Origin: Kitasatospora sp. DSM 101779
GTDB taxonomy: Bacteria > Actinomycetota > Actinomycetes > Streptomycetales > Streptomycetaceae
DNA length: 59,803 nucleotides
Reading direction: 5' to 3'
Assembly: GCF_025655475.1 (NCBI RefSeq)
Contig: NZ_JAHTIK010000001.1
Span: 6,353,447-6,413,249, forward strand
The notes under the pieces are model-generated. The model saw only the letters and a list, made by a program, of their open reading frames with translations. It was not told where the DNA came from and did not search any database. Numbering within the stretch: position 1 is the first letter of the stretch; each line of letters opens with the position of its first letter. Shown here in pieces: positions 8,339 to 16,623 of this stretch. Position numbers and translations under genes: made by a program.

Positions 8339-9976
8339 TCAGAGCTCGCGGACCCGGCCGCCCTCGACCACCAACCGCCGGTTCACCGTGACCGCCTCCA
8401 GCATCCGCCGGTCGTGCGTCACCAGCAGCAGCGTCCCCGTGTACGAGGCCAGCGCCGACTCCAACTGCTCGATCGCCGGCAGGTCCAGGTGGTTGGTCGG
8501 CTCGTCCAGCACCAGCAGGTTCACCCCGCGGGCCTGCAGCAGCGCCAGCGCCGCCCTGGTCCGCTCTCCGGGCGACAGCGTGCCCGCCGGGCGCAGCACG
8601 TGCACCGCCTTCAGCCCGAACTTGGCCAGCAGCGTGCGCACCTCCTCGTCGGTGAACTCCGGCACCGCCGCCGCGAACGCGGCCGACAGCGGCTCCTCGC
8701 CGAGGAACAGCCCGCGCGCCTGGTCGACCTCGCCGACCACCACGCCCGAACCCAGCACCGCACTGCCGCCGTCCAGGTCGAGCCGGCCCAGCAGGGCGGC
8801 CAGCAGCGTGGACTTGCCCGCGCCGTTCGCCCCGGTGATCGCCACCCGGTCCGCCCAGTCGATCTGCAGGTCGACCGGCCCGAAGGAGAAGTCCCCGCGC
8901 CGCGCGGTCGCCCCGCGCAGGGTGGCCACCACGGCGCCGGAGCGCGGCGCGGTGGCGATCTCCATCCGCAGCTCCCACTCCTTGCGCGGCTCCTCCACCA
9001 CGTCCAGCCGCTCGATCATGCGCTGCGTCTGCCGGGCCTTCGACGCCTGCTTCTCCGTCGACTCCGCGCGGGTCGCCCGCGCCTTCTTGTCGTTGTCGCC
9101 GCCCTTGCGGCGGGCGTTGCGGACGCCGTGCTCCATCCAGTTGCGCTGCATCTGCGCACGGGCCTCCAGCGAGGCCTTGGTGTCCGCGTAGTCCTCGTAC
9201 TGCTCACGGGCGTGCCGGCGGGCCACCGCCCGCTCCTCCAGGTACGCCTCGTAGCCGCCGCCGTACACGTTGACCTGCTGCTGGTGCAGGTCCAGCTCCA
9301 GGACCCGGGTCACCGTCCGGGCTAGGAACTCGCGGTCGTGGCTGATCAGCACGGTGCCCGCACGGAGCCCCTTGACGAAGGACTCCAGCCGCTCCAGGCC
9401 GTCCAGGTCGAGGTCGTTGGTCGGCTCGTCCAGCAGGAAGACGTCGTAGCGGGAGAGCAGCAGCGAGGCGAGGCCCGCCCGGGCCGCCTGGCCGCCGGAG
9501 AGCGCCGTCATCGGCAGGTCCAGCGAGACCTTCAGACCGAGCTGGTCGGCGACCTCCTCGGCGCGCTCCTCCAGGTCCGCGCCGCCCAGGTCCAGCCAGC
9601 GGTCCAGGGCCACCGCGTACTCGTCGTCCGCGCCGGGACGGCTCTCCACCAGGCCCTCGGTGGCCTCGTCCAGCGCCGCCTGCGCGGCCGCGACACCCGT
9701 CCGCCGGGCCAGGAAGTCCCGGACCGACTCGCCGGGGCGGCGCTCCGGCTCCTGCGGCAGGTGCCCGACGTTCGCGGTCGGCGGGCTCAACCGCAGCGCA
9801 CCGCCCTCCGGGGTGTCCAGACCGGCCAGCAGGCGCAGCAGCGTCGACTTGCCGGCCCCGTTCACCCCGACCAGGCCGATCACGTCGCCGGGCGCGACGA
9901 CCAGGTCGAGCCCGGCGAAGAGGGTGCGCTCGCCGTGGCCGGCAGCGAGGTCCTTGACTACGAGAGTGGCGCTCAT
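8339..9976 (-). CDS. ABC-F family ATPase (first copy)
   Basis: A 545-residue soluble protein with two ATP-binding cassettes and no membrane segment. It should act on the ribosome as a translation factor or protect it from antibiotics. Cassette 1: Walker A 37-45, LSGGQ 159-163, Walker B near 181-185. A long charged linker (about 240-340, rich in Arg, Glu and Ala) follows. Cassette 2: Walker A 382-390, LSPGE 467-471, Walker B near 488-492. Both catalytic glutamates are present. A -10-like TAGAAT lies 9 nt before the ATG and no ribosome binding site is seen. No clear leader precedes it, so a housekeeping role is more likely than for the second ABC-F. Confidence 0.92.
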   Translation of the reverse strand: MSATLVVKDLAAGHGERTLFAGLDLVVAPGDVIGLVGVNGAGKSTLLRLLAGLDTPEGGALRLSPPTANVGHLPQEPERRPGESVRDFLARRTGVAAAQAALDEATEGLVESRPGADDEYAVALDRWLDLGGADLEERAEEVADQLGLKVSLDLPMTALSGGQAARAGLASLLLSRYDVFLLDEPTNDLDLDGLERLESFVKGLRAGTVLISHDREFLARTVTRVLELDLHQQQVNVYGGGYEAYLEERAVARRHAREQYEDYADTKASLEARAQMQRNWMEHGVRNARRKGGDNDKKARATRAESTEKQASKARQTQRMIERLDVVEEPRKEWELRMEIATAPRSGAVVATLRGATARRGDFSFGPVDLQIDWADRVAITGANGAGKSTLLAALLGRLDLDGGSAVLGSGVVVGEVDQARGLFLGEEPLSAAFAAAVPEFTDEEVRTLLAKFGLKAVHVLRPAGTLSPGERTRAALALLQARGVNLLVLDEPTNHLDLPAIEQLESALASYTGTLLLVTHDRRMLEAVTVNRRLVVEGGRVREL

Positions 9977-10043
9977 GATGCGCCGATTCTAGGCCGAACG
10001 GGCCCCGGCCCCGGCCCGCCGCCGGAGCCGGGGCCCGCCGGGG

Positions 10044-10541
10044 TCAGGAGCTCTGCACCGGGCTGATCTCGAAGACCCCGCACACCCGCAGGTGGAACGG
10101 GACGAGCACCTGCTGGGTGCTGGCCGGCGGGTACACCCCGAGGTAGGTCGAGGTCGTCCGGCAGCTCGGGACGACACCCGGATCGTTGGTACGGATCGTC
10201 GCCGCCGCGGTGCCGGCCGGCGCGAGCACCACCGTGCTCACCGGAACACCGTTGCGGGAGGCCGGCGCACCGATCATGGCGTGGCCGGTCGTGAGCACGC
10301 TGACACCGGGGTAGCCGCGCAGCGCACAGGAGTGGGTGGAGGTGTTGGTGAACTCCACCGGGTAGAGGAAGGAACCCGCGGCGCCCTGCGGGCTGCCGAC
10401 GGCCAGGTACAGGTCGCCGGCCTGGCAGGTCGGGGTCGCGGGTGCGGCCTGGACGCTCTGCGCGGCGGCGACCGCCCCGCCCGCGACGAGCAGGGCGGCG
10501 GCGGAACCGAGGGCCAGGGTGCGCTTGCCGAATCGAATCAT
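10044..10541 (-). CDS. Secreted DUF4232 domain protein
   Basis: A 165-residue exported protein. The first 37 residues form a signal peptide with a long Ala/Val-rich core ending near VQAAPA. The rest is a DUF4232 beta-sandwich: the NTSTHSCALRGYPGVSV segment is the family hallmark, and three more cysteines could form disulfides. The ATG at 10539-10541 has a GGGGGA site 4-5 nt upstream. Function is unknown in this family, which is very common as secreted or lipid-anchored proteins in streptomycetes. It is divergent from the second ABC-F gene across a long non-coding stretch. Confidence 0.88.
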   Translation of the reverse strand: MIRFGKRTLALGSAAALLVAGGAVAAAQSVQAAPATPTCQAGDLYLAVGSPQGAAGSFLYPVEFTNTSTHSCALRGYPGVSVLTTGHAMIGAPASRNGVPVSTVVLAPAGTAAATIRTNDPGVVPSCRTTSTYLGVYPPASTQQVLVPFHLRVCGVFEISPVQSS

Positions 10542-10788
10542 GACGTCCCCCGTCCGGGACCGGGCAGGCACTACCTGCGGACCTGCCCACACCCCAGAAG
10601 ACGCGATGGAGGACCGGACGGTTCTGGCCCACCCCACGCGCCCCTGGGGGATGCTCCCTCCGGTTTGCTCGCCCCTCGTAAATCCGTTGCCCCGCCGTGG
10701 GGCCGTCCGTACCGTGGTGGGCGTTCGCACGACAGCCCGCATGTCTGGAGTAGGCCCTTGCTCTTCTGAGGTCACGAGACACCGCTCG

Positions 10789-10954
10789 ATGCTCCCGCCC
10801 GACCACGTGTCGGCGGTGGAGCGCGTGCGAGCGTGCGACCTCGGACGAGAGCCGGCCCCTTCGTGGTGACCGTGCCGCCTCCCTGTGCCGTCCTGCCGCT
10901 CCCGCGGTGTCTCCCGTGTTGCTCCCTCTCACGTCCGAAGCAACCGCAGGAGGC
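10789..10954 (+). promoter_or_regulatory. Candidate leader-peptide attenuator before the second ABC-F gene
   Basis: The 418-nt stretch 10542-10959 holds no recognisable gene. A small reading frame (ATG 10789 or GTG 10825, stop 10867-10869) could encode a 14-26 residue leader ending REPAPSW. Eight nt after its stop is GCCTCC (10877-10882), fully complementary to the Shine-Dalgarno GGAGGC (10949-10954) of the ABC-F gene. Ribosome stalling on the leader could free the site. The arrangement fits known control of ABC-F resistance genes, but the leader itself has a weak start and pairing was judged by eye. Confidence 0.35.
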
Positions 10955-10959
10955 CATCC

Positions 10960-12597
10960 ATGGCTCAACCCACCACCTCCGTCCTCTGCTCCGACCTCTC
11001 CTTCGAGTGGCCCGACGGCGCCACCGTCCTGGACGGGTTCCACCTCGCCGTCGGTCCCGGCCGTACCGGTCTGATCGGTCTCAACGGCGCCGGCAAGTCC
11101 ACCCTGCTCCGGCTGATCGCCGGGGAGCTGACGCCGACCGCGGGCACCGTCCGGGTCGGCGGCGAGCTCGGCTACCTGCCGCAGGGCCTCACCCTGCGGC
11201 AGGACGAGCGGGTCGACGAGGCGCTCGGCATCCGGGCGGCCCGAGAGGCCCTGCACGCCATCGAGTCCGGTGACACCGACGAGCGGCACTTCGCCGCGGT
11301 CGGCGACGACTGGGACGTCGAGGAGCGGGCCCGGGAGACCCTGGGCCGGCTCGGCCTCGGCCGGCTCGGCCTCGGCCGGCTCGACCTGGACCGCACCACC
11401 GGCGAACTCTCCGGCGGCGAGGGCGTGCTGCTGCACCTCGCGGCGCTGCTGCTGCGCCGTCCGGACGTCCTGCTGCTGGACGAGCCCACCAACAACCTCG
11501 ACCGGTCCGCCCGCGCGCGGCTGTACGAGGCGGTGGCCGCCTGGCGCGGCGTGATGGTGATCGTCAGCCACGACCGCGAACTGCTGCAGCACGTCGACCA
11601 GATCGCCGACCTCAGGGACGGCTCGGTGACCTGGTACGGAGGCAACTTCGCGGACTACGAGCGGACGCTGGCCGCCGAGCAGGAGACCGCCGAGCGGCTG
11701 GTGCGCAATGCCGCGGCCGACGTGCAGCGGCAGAAGCGCGACCTGATCGAGGCCCGCGCCCGGCTGGAGCGCAGCGCCGCGTACGGGAAGGCGAAGTCCG
11801 TCCAGCGCAACGACCCGAAGATCCTCGCCGGGGCGTTCAAGAACAAGGCCGAGGCGACCTCCGGGCGGGTGCGCGGCATGCACGCCGAGCGGCTCGCCGA
11901 TGCGAAGGAGCGGCTGACGGCGGCGGAGGAGGCCGTCCGTGACGACGCCGAGATCCGGATCGACCTGCCGCACACCGCCGTCCCGGCCGGACGGACGGTG
12001 CTCGTCCTCGACCGGGTGCGCCCGGCCCACGGGCCGGTCGCTGCCGCGCCGATCGACCTGGAGCTGCGCGGCCCGGAGCGGGTGGCCCTGGTCGGCCGCA
12101 ACGGCTCGGGCAAGACCACGCTGCTGCGCACCGTCGCGGGCGAACTCGCCCCGGCGGTGGGGGAGGTGGGCACGCCGGTGCCGATGCGGTACCTCCCGCA
12201 GCGGCTCGACCTGCTGGACGGCGGGCTGAGCGTGGTCGAGAACGTGCGGCGGTTCGCCCCCTCGGCGGGGAACAACGCGGTCCGGGCGCGGTTGGCCCGG
12301 TTCCTGTTCCGCGGTGAGCGGGCCGACCGGCCCGCCGCCACGCTCTCCGGCGGGGAGCGGTTCCGGGCGACGCTGGCCGCGCTGCTGCTCTCCGAGCCGC
12401 CGCCGCAGCTGCTGTTGCTGGACGAGCCGACCAACAACCTGGACCTGGCGAGCGTCCGCCAGCTCACCCAGGCGCTGGCCGGCTACCGGGGCGCGCTGGT
12501 GGTGGTCAGCCACGACCTGCCGTTCCTGCGGTCGATCGGCATCACCCGCTGGCTGGAGCTGGACGGCGGCAGCCTGCGCACGGTCGATCCGCTGTAG
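10960..12597 (+). CDS. ABC-F family ATPase (second copy), possible ribosome protection protein
   Basis: A 545-residue duplicated-cassette ATPase without membrane segments. Cassette 1: Walker A 40-48, LSGGE 150-154, Walker B ending D174-E175. The inter-domain linker spans roughly 235-330 and is rich in Arg, Ala and Glu. Cassette 2: Walker A 379-387, LSGGE 462-466, Walker B near 484-489. It is distinct from the first ABC-F in sequence despite equal length, so this is not a recent duplication. The ATG at 10960 has AGGAGG 6 nt upstream; an in-frame GTG at 10885 is rejected. The long leader suggests regulated expression. A triple 15-bp repeat lies inside cassette 1. Confidence 0.92.
   Translation: MAQPTTSVLCSDLSFEWPDGATVLDGFHLAVGPGRTGLIGLNGAGKSTLLRLIAGELTPTAGTVRVGGELGYLPQGLTLRQDERVDEALGIRAAREALHAIESGDTDERHFAAVGDDWDVEERARETLGRLGLGRLGLGRLDLDRTTGELSGGEGVLLHLAALLLRRPDVLLLDEPTNNLDRSARARLYEAVAAWRGVMVIVSHDRELLQHVDQIADLRDGSVTWYGGNFADYERTLAAEQETAERLVRNAAADVQRQKRDLIEARARLERSAAYGKAKSVQRNDPKILAGAFKNKAEATSGRVRGMHAERLADAKERLTAAEEAVRDDAEIRIDLPHTAVPAGRTVLVLDRVRPAHGPVAAAPIDLELRGPERVALVGRNGSGKTTLLRTVAGELAPAVGEVGTPVPMRYLPQRLDLLDGGLSVVENVRRFAPSAGNNAVRARLARFLFRGERADRPAATLSGGERFRATLAALLLSEPPPQLLLLDEPTNNLDLASVRQLTQALAGYRGALVVVSHDLPFLRSIGITRWLELDGGSLRTVDPL
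11344..11388 (+). repeat. In-frame 15-bp triple repeat inside the second ABC-F gene
   Basis: The unit GGCCGGCTCGGCCTC occurs twice exactly and once with two changes, encoding GRLGL-GRLGL-GRLDL just before the first signature motif. The copy number could change by slippage without shifting the frame. Confidence 0.85.
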
Positions 12598-12618
12598 GCC
12601 GTCCCGGCCCGGACACGG

Positions 12619-12660
12619 CGCCGGGGAGGGCCGACCCCCTGCGGTCGTCCCTCCCCGGCG
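12619..12660. terminator. Bidirectional terminator between ABC-F and Pr6Pr genes
   Basis: A perfect 12-bp stem, CGCCGGGGAGGG (12619-12630) with CCCTCCCCGGCG (12649-12660); its 18-nt loop contains a second CGACC/GGTCG pairing. It lies between convergent genes. Confidence 0.8.
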
Positions 12661-12706
12661 GGCTCTCGGGGCGGCCGGCGGTGTCGCCGGCCGGCCTCCG
12701 CGGCGG

Positions 12707-13432
12707 TCAGCCCTCGGCGGCCGCCCCGGGCACGGCCTCGGTCGTCGGGGCCGCCGCCCGGTCCGTCGCGGTGGCGGACCCGTCCGTCGCGGTGGCGGAC
12801 CGGCCGCCGCCGACGAGCTTGGTGCCGAGCCGGTCGAGGCCGACCACGACGACCGCCAGCACGACGAACTCGACGGTCAGCTGGCCGATCTGGCCGGCCA
12901 CCCAGCCGTAGCCGTCGGTGGTGGGGTCGAGGAAGAAGTAGGGGTACTTCAGCGGGAAGGACGGGAAGAGGATCGCCCGTGCCTCGGTGACCAGCGCGTA
13001 GCCGAGCGGGAAGGCCAGCCAGAGCGGGACGTCCTTCCAGCGGGAGGCGTTGCGGGGCTTCAGGAGCAGCCAGTCGGCGACGACCATCAGCGGCGTCGTG
13101 TAGTGCAGGAAGAAGCTGGACCAGTGCTGCAGCCGGTCGGGGCCGGAGACCAGGCCGGGCAGCGGGCTCTCGCCGTGCTGGAGCAGGATGTGTGAGACCA
13201 GGCCGGTGATCACGATGTACAGGGTGGCGGCGCCGCGCAGCCGGGGGGCGGGCGCGTCGACCGTGTTGCGCTTGGTCATCCAGTACACGGCGGAGATGAA
13301 GTAGCCGAGCACGATGACGTTGCTCTCGAGGGTGAAGTACACCAGCGAGCTGTTGCTGAGGACCAGCCCCGAGCCGGCCGAGAGCACGATGGCCAGCCGC
13401 CACCAGAGGGCGGGCTTGGTCCGGACTGTCAT
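12707..13432 (-). CDS. Pr6Pr-family membrane protein
   Basis: A 241-residue polytopic membrane protein of the actinobacterial Pr6Pr family. About six hydrophobic segments are visible (near 12-35, 38-53, 68-84, 106-124, 136-152 and 176-200). Conserved-looking stretches are FTLESNVIV, LHYTTPLMVVADWLL and PLKYPYFFLDPTTDGYGWV. The cytosolic tail is low-complexity and holds a duplicated SATATD peptide from a tandem DNA repeat. The family name comes from six-helix periplasmic/membrane architecture; its function is not known. The ATG start has only a weak ribosome binding site. It lies downstream of the broken xylanase gene on the same strand. Confidence 0.8.
   Translation of the reverse strand: MTVRTKPALWWRLAIVLSAGSGLVLSNSSLVYFTLESNVIVLGYFISAVYWMTKRNTVDAPAPRLRGAATLYIVITGLVSHILLQHGESPLPGLVSGPDRLQHWSSFFLHYTTPLMVVADWLLLKPRNASRWKDVPLWLAFPLGYALVTEARAILFPSFPLKYPYFFLDPTTDGYGWVAGQIGQLTVEFVVLAVVVVGLDRLGTKLVGGGRSATATDGSATATDRAAAPTTEAVPGAAAEG
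12761..12800 (-). repeat. 19-bp direct repeat in the tail of the Pr6Pr gene
   Basis: GTCCGTCGCGGTGGCGGAC occurs at 12761-12779 and again at 12782-12800, a 21-bp period. It encodes the repeated SATATD segment of the cytosolic tail and keeps the frame. Confidence 0.85.
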
Positions 13433-13623
13433 GGGTTCACCAGTTCTCGTCGGAGTGCGGACGCGGCCCGCCGTGGGACGGATGGGTCGAAAGGCGGACC
13501 GGTCGCCGCACTCTACCCGCCGGTAGGGAAGCTGTGGAAGCCGCCTGCCGGTGCCCCTGGCCGGCACGGAAGCGCAGCGAGCGGGCTCCCCCGGGGGGAG
13601 CGGGCCCGTCGTTCGGTTGCGGA

Positions 13624-14790
13624 TCAGGCGGCGGTGCAGACCGTCCCGTTGAGGGTGAACGAGGCGGGTGCCGGGTTGCTCGTGCTCCAACTGCCGCTGA
13701 AGCCGAAGCCGTAGGAAGCGCCCGGGGCGAGGACGGTGGCCCAGGACGGGTTGGCCGCGGTCACGGCGGCGCCGGACTGCGCGAACACGGCGCTCCGCCC
13801 CTGGGTCACCTGCTGGCCGGCCCCGAACTGCCAGCCGACCTGCCACGGGCCGATCGCCGAGATGCCCGTGCTGGTCACGGTGACGTTGGCGGTGAAGCCG
13901 CCCGTCCACTGGTTGGCGATCCGGTACGCCACGGCGCAGCCGCCCGGAACGGGCGAGGGACTGGGCGGCGTGCTCGGCGAGGCGGAGCCGGAGGGCGAGG
14001 CGGACGGCGAGGCGGACGGCGAGGCGGACGGCGAGGTGGAGGTGCTCGGTGAGGTGGAGGTGCTCGGGCCGGCGGTCGACCCGCCGAACGCGGCCGCCAC
14101 CGCGGAGTACGCCGGCTTGGCCTGCGGGTTCTCGTCGTACAGGGTGGCCGCGCCGTAGCCGGAGAAGACGCCGGGCACCCAGGAGTCGGCGTCGCCCGGG
14201 CCCCAGACGGTCACGCCGACGCAGCGGGTGACGGCCCGGCAGGCGGCGACCACCTTGCGGCAGTCCTCGGCCTGGGTGGCCAGGGTGGTGGCGTCGGACG
14301 GCGTCTGCATCCGGACGTCCAGCTCGGTGATCGCGACGTCCACGCCCAGGTCGGCGAAGCCGCTGCAGGTTGGCCTTGAGGCCGGAGGGCACCTGGCCGA
14401 GCACCAGGTGCGCCTGGAAGCCCACGCCGTCGATGGAAAAGCCCTGCTGCTTCAGTGACTTGACGAGGTTGTAGAGCGCGGTGGTCTTCGCGTCGACGCC
14501 CTCGACGCCGTAGTCGTTGATGTGACTCGGTTCGACGGCGTCCCACTTCATCGCGTTCTCGGCCGTGACGGAGTTGAACTGCCCCGAGACGAGCGAGTGG
14601 TAGGCGGTGGAGCCGGTGAGGCGGTGGTCCGCGACGGCGACGCCGATCTGGCGGCCGTCCGCCGACGCGAGGGTGCGCAGCGGGGTGTCGGCGCCGTGGG
14701 TGCTGAGCGAGGACAACGGGAGGAGCACGGCGGTGGGCAGGGCGGCCAGGATCGCGACCAGGCTGCTGCGGCGCGGAGTGGAGGCCGCAG
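13624..14790 (-). pseudogene. Broken GH10 xylanase with CBM2
   Basis: Remnant of a secreted endo-xylanase. The N-terminal part keeps a signal-like segment and the GH10 start (TAENAMKWDAVEPS), then jumps directly to INDYGVEG. The family normally has some 110 residues between these points, including the HTLVWHSQ motif and the acid/base Glu of the VVNE motif; the join lies near 14516-14527. A one-base insertion at about 14359 then shifts the frame; the next frame continues as VAITELDV with the nucleophile Glu, the GH10 end, a Ser/Thr/Pro linker and an intact CBM2 (three conserved Trp). No in-frame start codon follows the ribosome site AGAAGGGA (14797-14804). Both ends are approximate. It cannot be an active xylanase as it stands. 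Confidence 0.85.
13994..14068 (-). repeat. Tandem repeats in the linker of the xylanase remnant
   Basis: Three exact copies of the 12-bp unit GGCGAGGCGGAC (13994-14029) are followed by two copies of an 18-bp unit (14033-14068). They encode the Ser/Pro- and Ser/Thr-rich linker between the catalytic remnant and the CBM2. Confidence 0.85.
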
Positions 14791-14983
14791 GGGGCGTCCC
14801 TTCTGCGTGAAGTGTGTACCCGGGGTACTGCGGCACGCAGCGTCCCGGAGGGGTCGGTGGTGCCTCCGAGGGCCGGTGCCGACGCCACGGCTGGGGCGCG
14901 GGCACGTCCGCGGGTCCGGTGCGGTTGCGCCGGACCCGTGGGGTGGCTGCCGGGGCCCGGGGCCTGACTCCCGGGCCGGCGGG

Positions 14984-15247
14984 TCAGAAGGTCAGCCGGG
15001 TGGACTCGTGGGTGCGGGTCTCGATGCCGGCGGCGGCCTTGTCGATGAGCTGGTGCGCGAGGTTGGAGCAGGCCCGCGCCGCGGCGAGTTCCTCGCCGAT
15101 CGTGGAGTCGGGGGAGTCGTCGGGGTTGCGGCGGGCGATGCCGATGCCGCGCACGCCGGGCGCGCTGAACCCGCTGAGCGAGGCGGTGCAGCTCGTCCGG
15201 CTCTCGTCCTCCTCGAAGTTCAGGTCGACGATCCAGTGGTTGTGCAT
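14984..15247 (-). CDS. DUF1876 domain protein
   Basis: An 87-residue cytosolic protein matching the small actinobacterial DUF1876 family (dsRBD-like fold): an N-terminal strand WIVDLNFEEDESRTSCTASL, the GIGIARRNPDD turn, and a helix EELAAARACSNLAHQLIDKA. Function is unknown. The ATG at 15245-15247 is chosen because AGAAGG lies 8 nt upstream; a GTG three codons earlier overlaps that site. It is divergent from the beta-oxidation operon across a promoter region of about 170 nt. Confidence 0.82.
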   Translation of the reverse strand: MHNHWIVDLNFEEDESRTSCTASLSGFSAPGVRGIGIARRNPDDSPDSTIGEELAAARACSNLAHQLIDKAAAGIETRTHESTRLTF

Positions 15248-15350
15248 GCGGATCACCTTCTCGGACGGCAGTCGTCAGCCCCAGAATCCGCCCGCCGGGC
15301 GAGCCGTGCAAGCGTGGCGGCGGCGCAGCCGGGCGGGTGCGGGTGGACCC

Positions 15351-15379
15351 TTGTTACCGGCGGGTCACATGTCTATCAT
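15351..15379 (+). promoter_or_regulatory. Sigma70-type promoter of the beta-oxidation operon
   Basis: A -35 TTGTTA (15351-15356), a 17-nt spacer and a -10 TATCAT (15374-15379), matching the major (HrdB-type) sigma factor. Transcription should begin near 15386, about 36 nt before the first start codon. Confidence 0.75.
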
Positions 15380-15387
15380 CGCGACTG

Positions 15388-15404
15388 TGACAGCTGAACT
15401 GTCA
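15388..15404 (+). promoter_or_regulatory. Candidate repressor operator of the beta-oxidation operon
   Basis: Perfect inverted repeat TGACAG (15388-15393), 5-nt spacer, CTGTCA (15399-15404). It lies immediately downstream of the predicted transcription start, where a bound repressor would block elongation. The regulator is not identified; a TetR-type or MerR-type protein is possible. Confidence 0.6.
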
Positions 15405-15421
15405 AACAAGGGAGAGCGGCC

Positions 15422-16612
15422 GTGACCGAACCCGCCGTCCCCGCCGCCCACGGCCCGCTGGCCGGCGTGCGCGTGGTCGAGCTGGCCGGCCTCGGGCCCG
15501 GCCCGTTCGCCGCCATGCTGCTCGCCGACCTCGGCGCCGACGTGGTGCGCGTCGACCGCCCCGGCCCGCCGCCGCTCGGCCCCGCGCCCGCCCTCGACCT
15601 CACCAACCGCAACAAGCGCTCCGTCCTGGTCGACCTGAAGGCACCGGACGGCCCCGCCGCCGTCCTCGACCTCGTCGCCCGCGCCGACCTGCTGATCGAG
15701 GGCTACCGTCCCGGCGTCGCCGAACGCCTCGGCATCGGCCCCGCCGACTGCCTCGCCCGCAACCCCGCCCTGGTCTACGGCCGGATGACCGGCTGGGGAC
15801 AGGACGGCCCGCTTGCCGACCGGGCCGGGCACGACATCGGCTACCTCGCCACCGCCGGCGTGCTCGGCCTGGTCGCCGGCGAACCCGGCGGGCCGCCCGG
15901 CGTCCCCGCCAACCTGCTCGGCGACTACGCCGGCGGCTCGCTCTACCTCGCCGTCGGCCTGCTCGCCGCCCTGCACCACGCCCGCGCCACCGGCGCCGGC
16001 CAGGTCGTGGACGCCGCCATCGTCGACGGCTCCGCCCACCTCACCAGCATGCTCTGGGGCCTCAAGGCGGCCGGCCACTGGCACGACACCCGCGGCGCCA
16101 ACCTGCTCGACGGCGGCGCCCCCTACTACGCGCTCTACCGCACCGCCGACGGCGGACACATGGCCGTCGGCGCACTGGAGCCGCAGTTCTACGCCGAGTT
16201 CGCCCGGCTGCTCGGCCTCGGCGCGGACGCCCCCTGTCAGCACGACCTCGCCCGCTGGCCCGAACTGCGCACCCTGATCGCCGACCGCTTCGCCACCCGC
16301 ACCCGGGCCGACTGGACGGCCGTCTTCGAGGGGACCGACGCCTGCACCGCTCCCGTCCTCACCCTCGACGAGGCCGCCGACCATCCCCAGCTCAAGGCGC
16401 GCGGCAGCTACACCGAGCAGGACGGCCTCGTCCAGCCGGCTCCGGCGCCGCGGTTCTCCGCCACCCCCGGCGCGCTGCGCCGGCCGCCCGCCCTGCCCGG
16501 CGCGCACACCGCGGAGGTCGCCCGGGACTGGGGCGTCCCGGCCCTCGCCGGCCGCCCGAGCGCGCAGCCGCAGCAGGCGCCGCAGGTCCGCACCGACCGT
16601 CCACACCACTGA
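15422..16612 (+). CDS. CaiB/BaiF CoA-transferase family protein, alpha-methylacyl-CoA racemase type
   Basis: A 396-residue protein. The AMACR signature AGHDIGYLA supplies the catalytic His and Asp pair, NLLGDYAGGS the second Asp, and GALEPQFY the Glu, as in mycobacterial MCR, so a racemase of 2-methylacyl-CoA thioesters is more likely than a CoA transferase. That reaction makes the S-isomer needed by the next enzyme in branched fatty acid breakdown. The GTG start has GGGAG 7 nt upstream. It is the first gene of a four-gene operon; the next gene starts 11 nt after its stop. The last 25 residues are Gln/Pro/His-rich and look disordered. Confidence 0.9.
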   Translation: MTEPAVPAAHGPLAGVRVVELAGLGPGPFAAMLLADLGADVVRVDRPGPPPLGPAPALDLTNRNKRSVLVDLKAPDGPAAVLDLVARADLLIEGYRPGVAERLGIGPADCLARNPALVYGRMTGWGQDGPLADRAGHDIGYLATAGVLGLVAGEPGGPPGVPANLLGDYAGGSLYLAVGLLAALHHARATGAGQVVDAAIVDGSAHLTSMLWGLKAAGHWHDTRGANLLDGGAPYYALYRTADGGHMAVGALEPQFYAEFARLLGLGADAPCQHDLARWPELRTLIADRFATRTRADWTAVFEGTDACTAPVLTLDEAADHPQLKARGSYTEQDGLVQPAPAPRFSATPGALRRPPALPGAHTAEVARDWGVPALAGRPSAQPQQAPQVRTDRPHH

Positions 16613-16623
16613 GGAGCAGCAAG

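Noticed and set aside
8339..12597. The two ABC-F genes as a tandem duplication
   Set aside because: They have equal length but differ throughout, point in opposite directions and are separated by another gene; more likely ancient paralogs.
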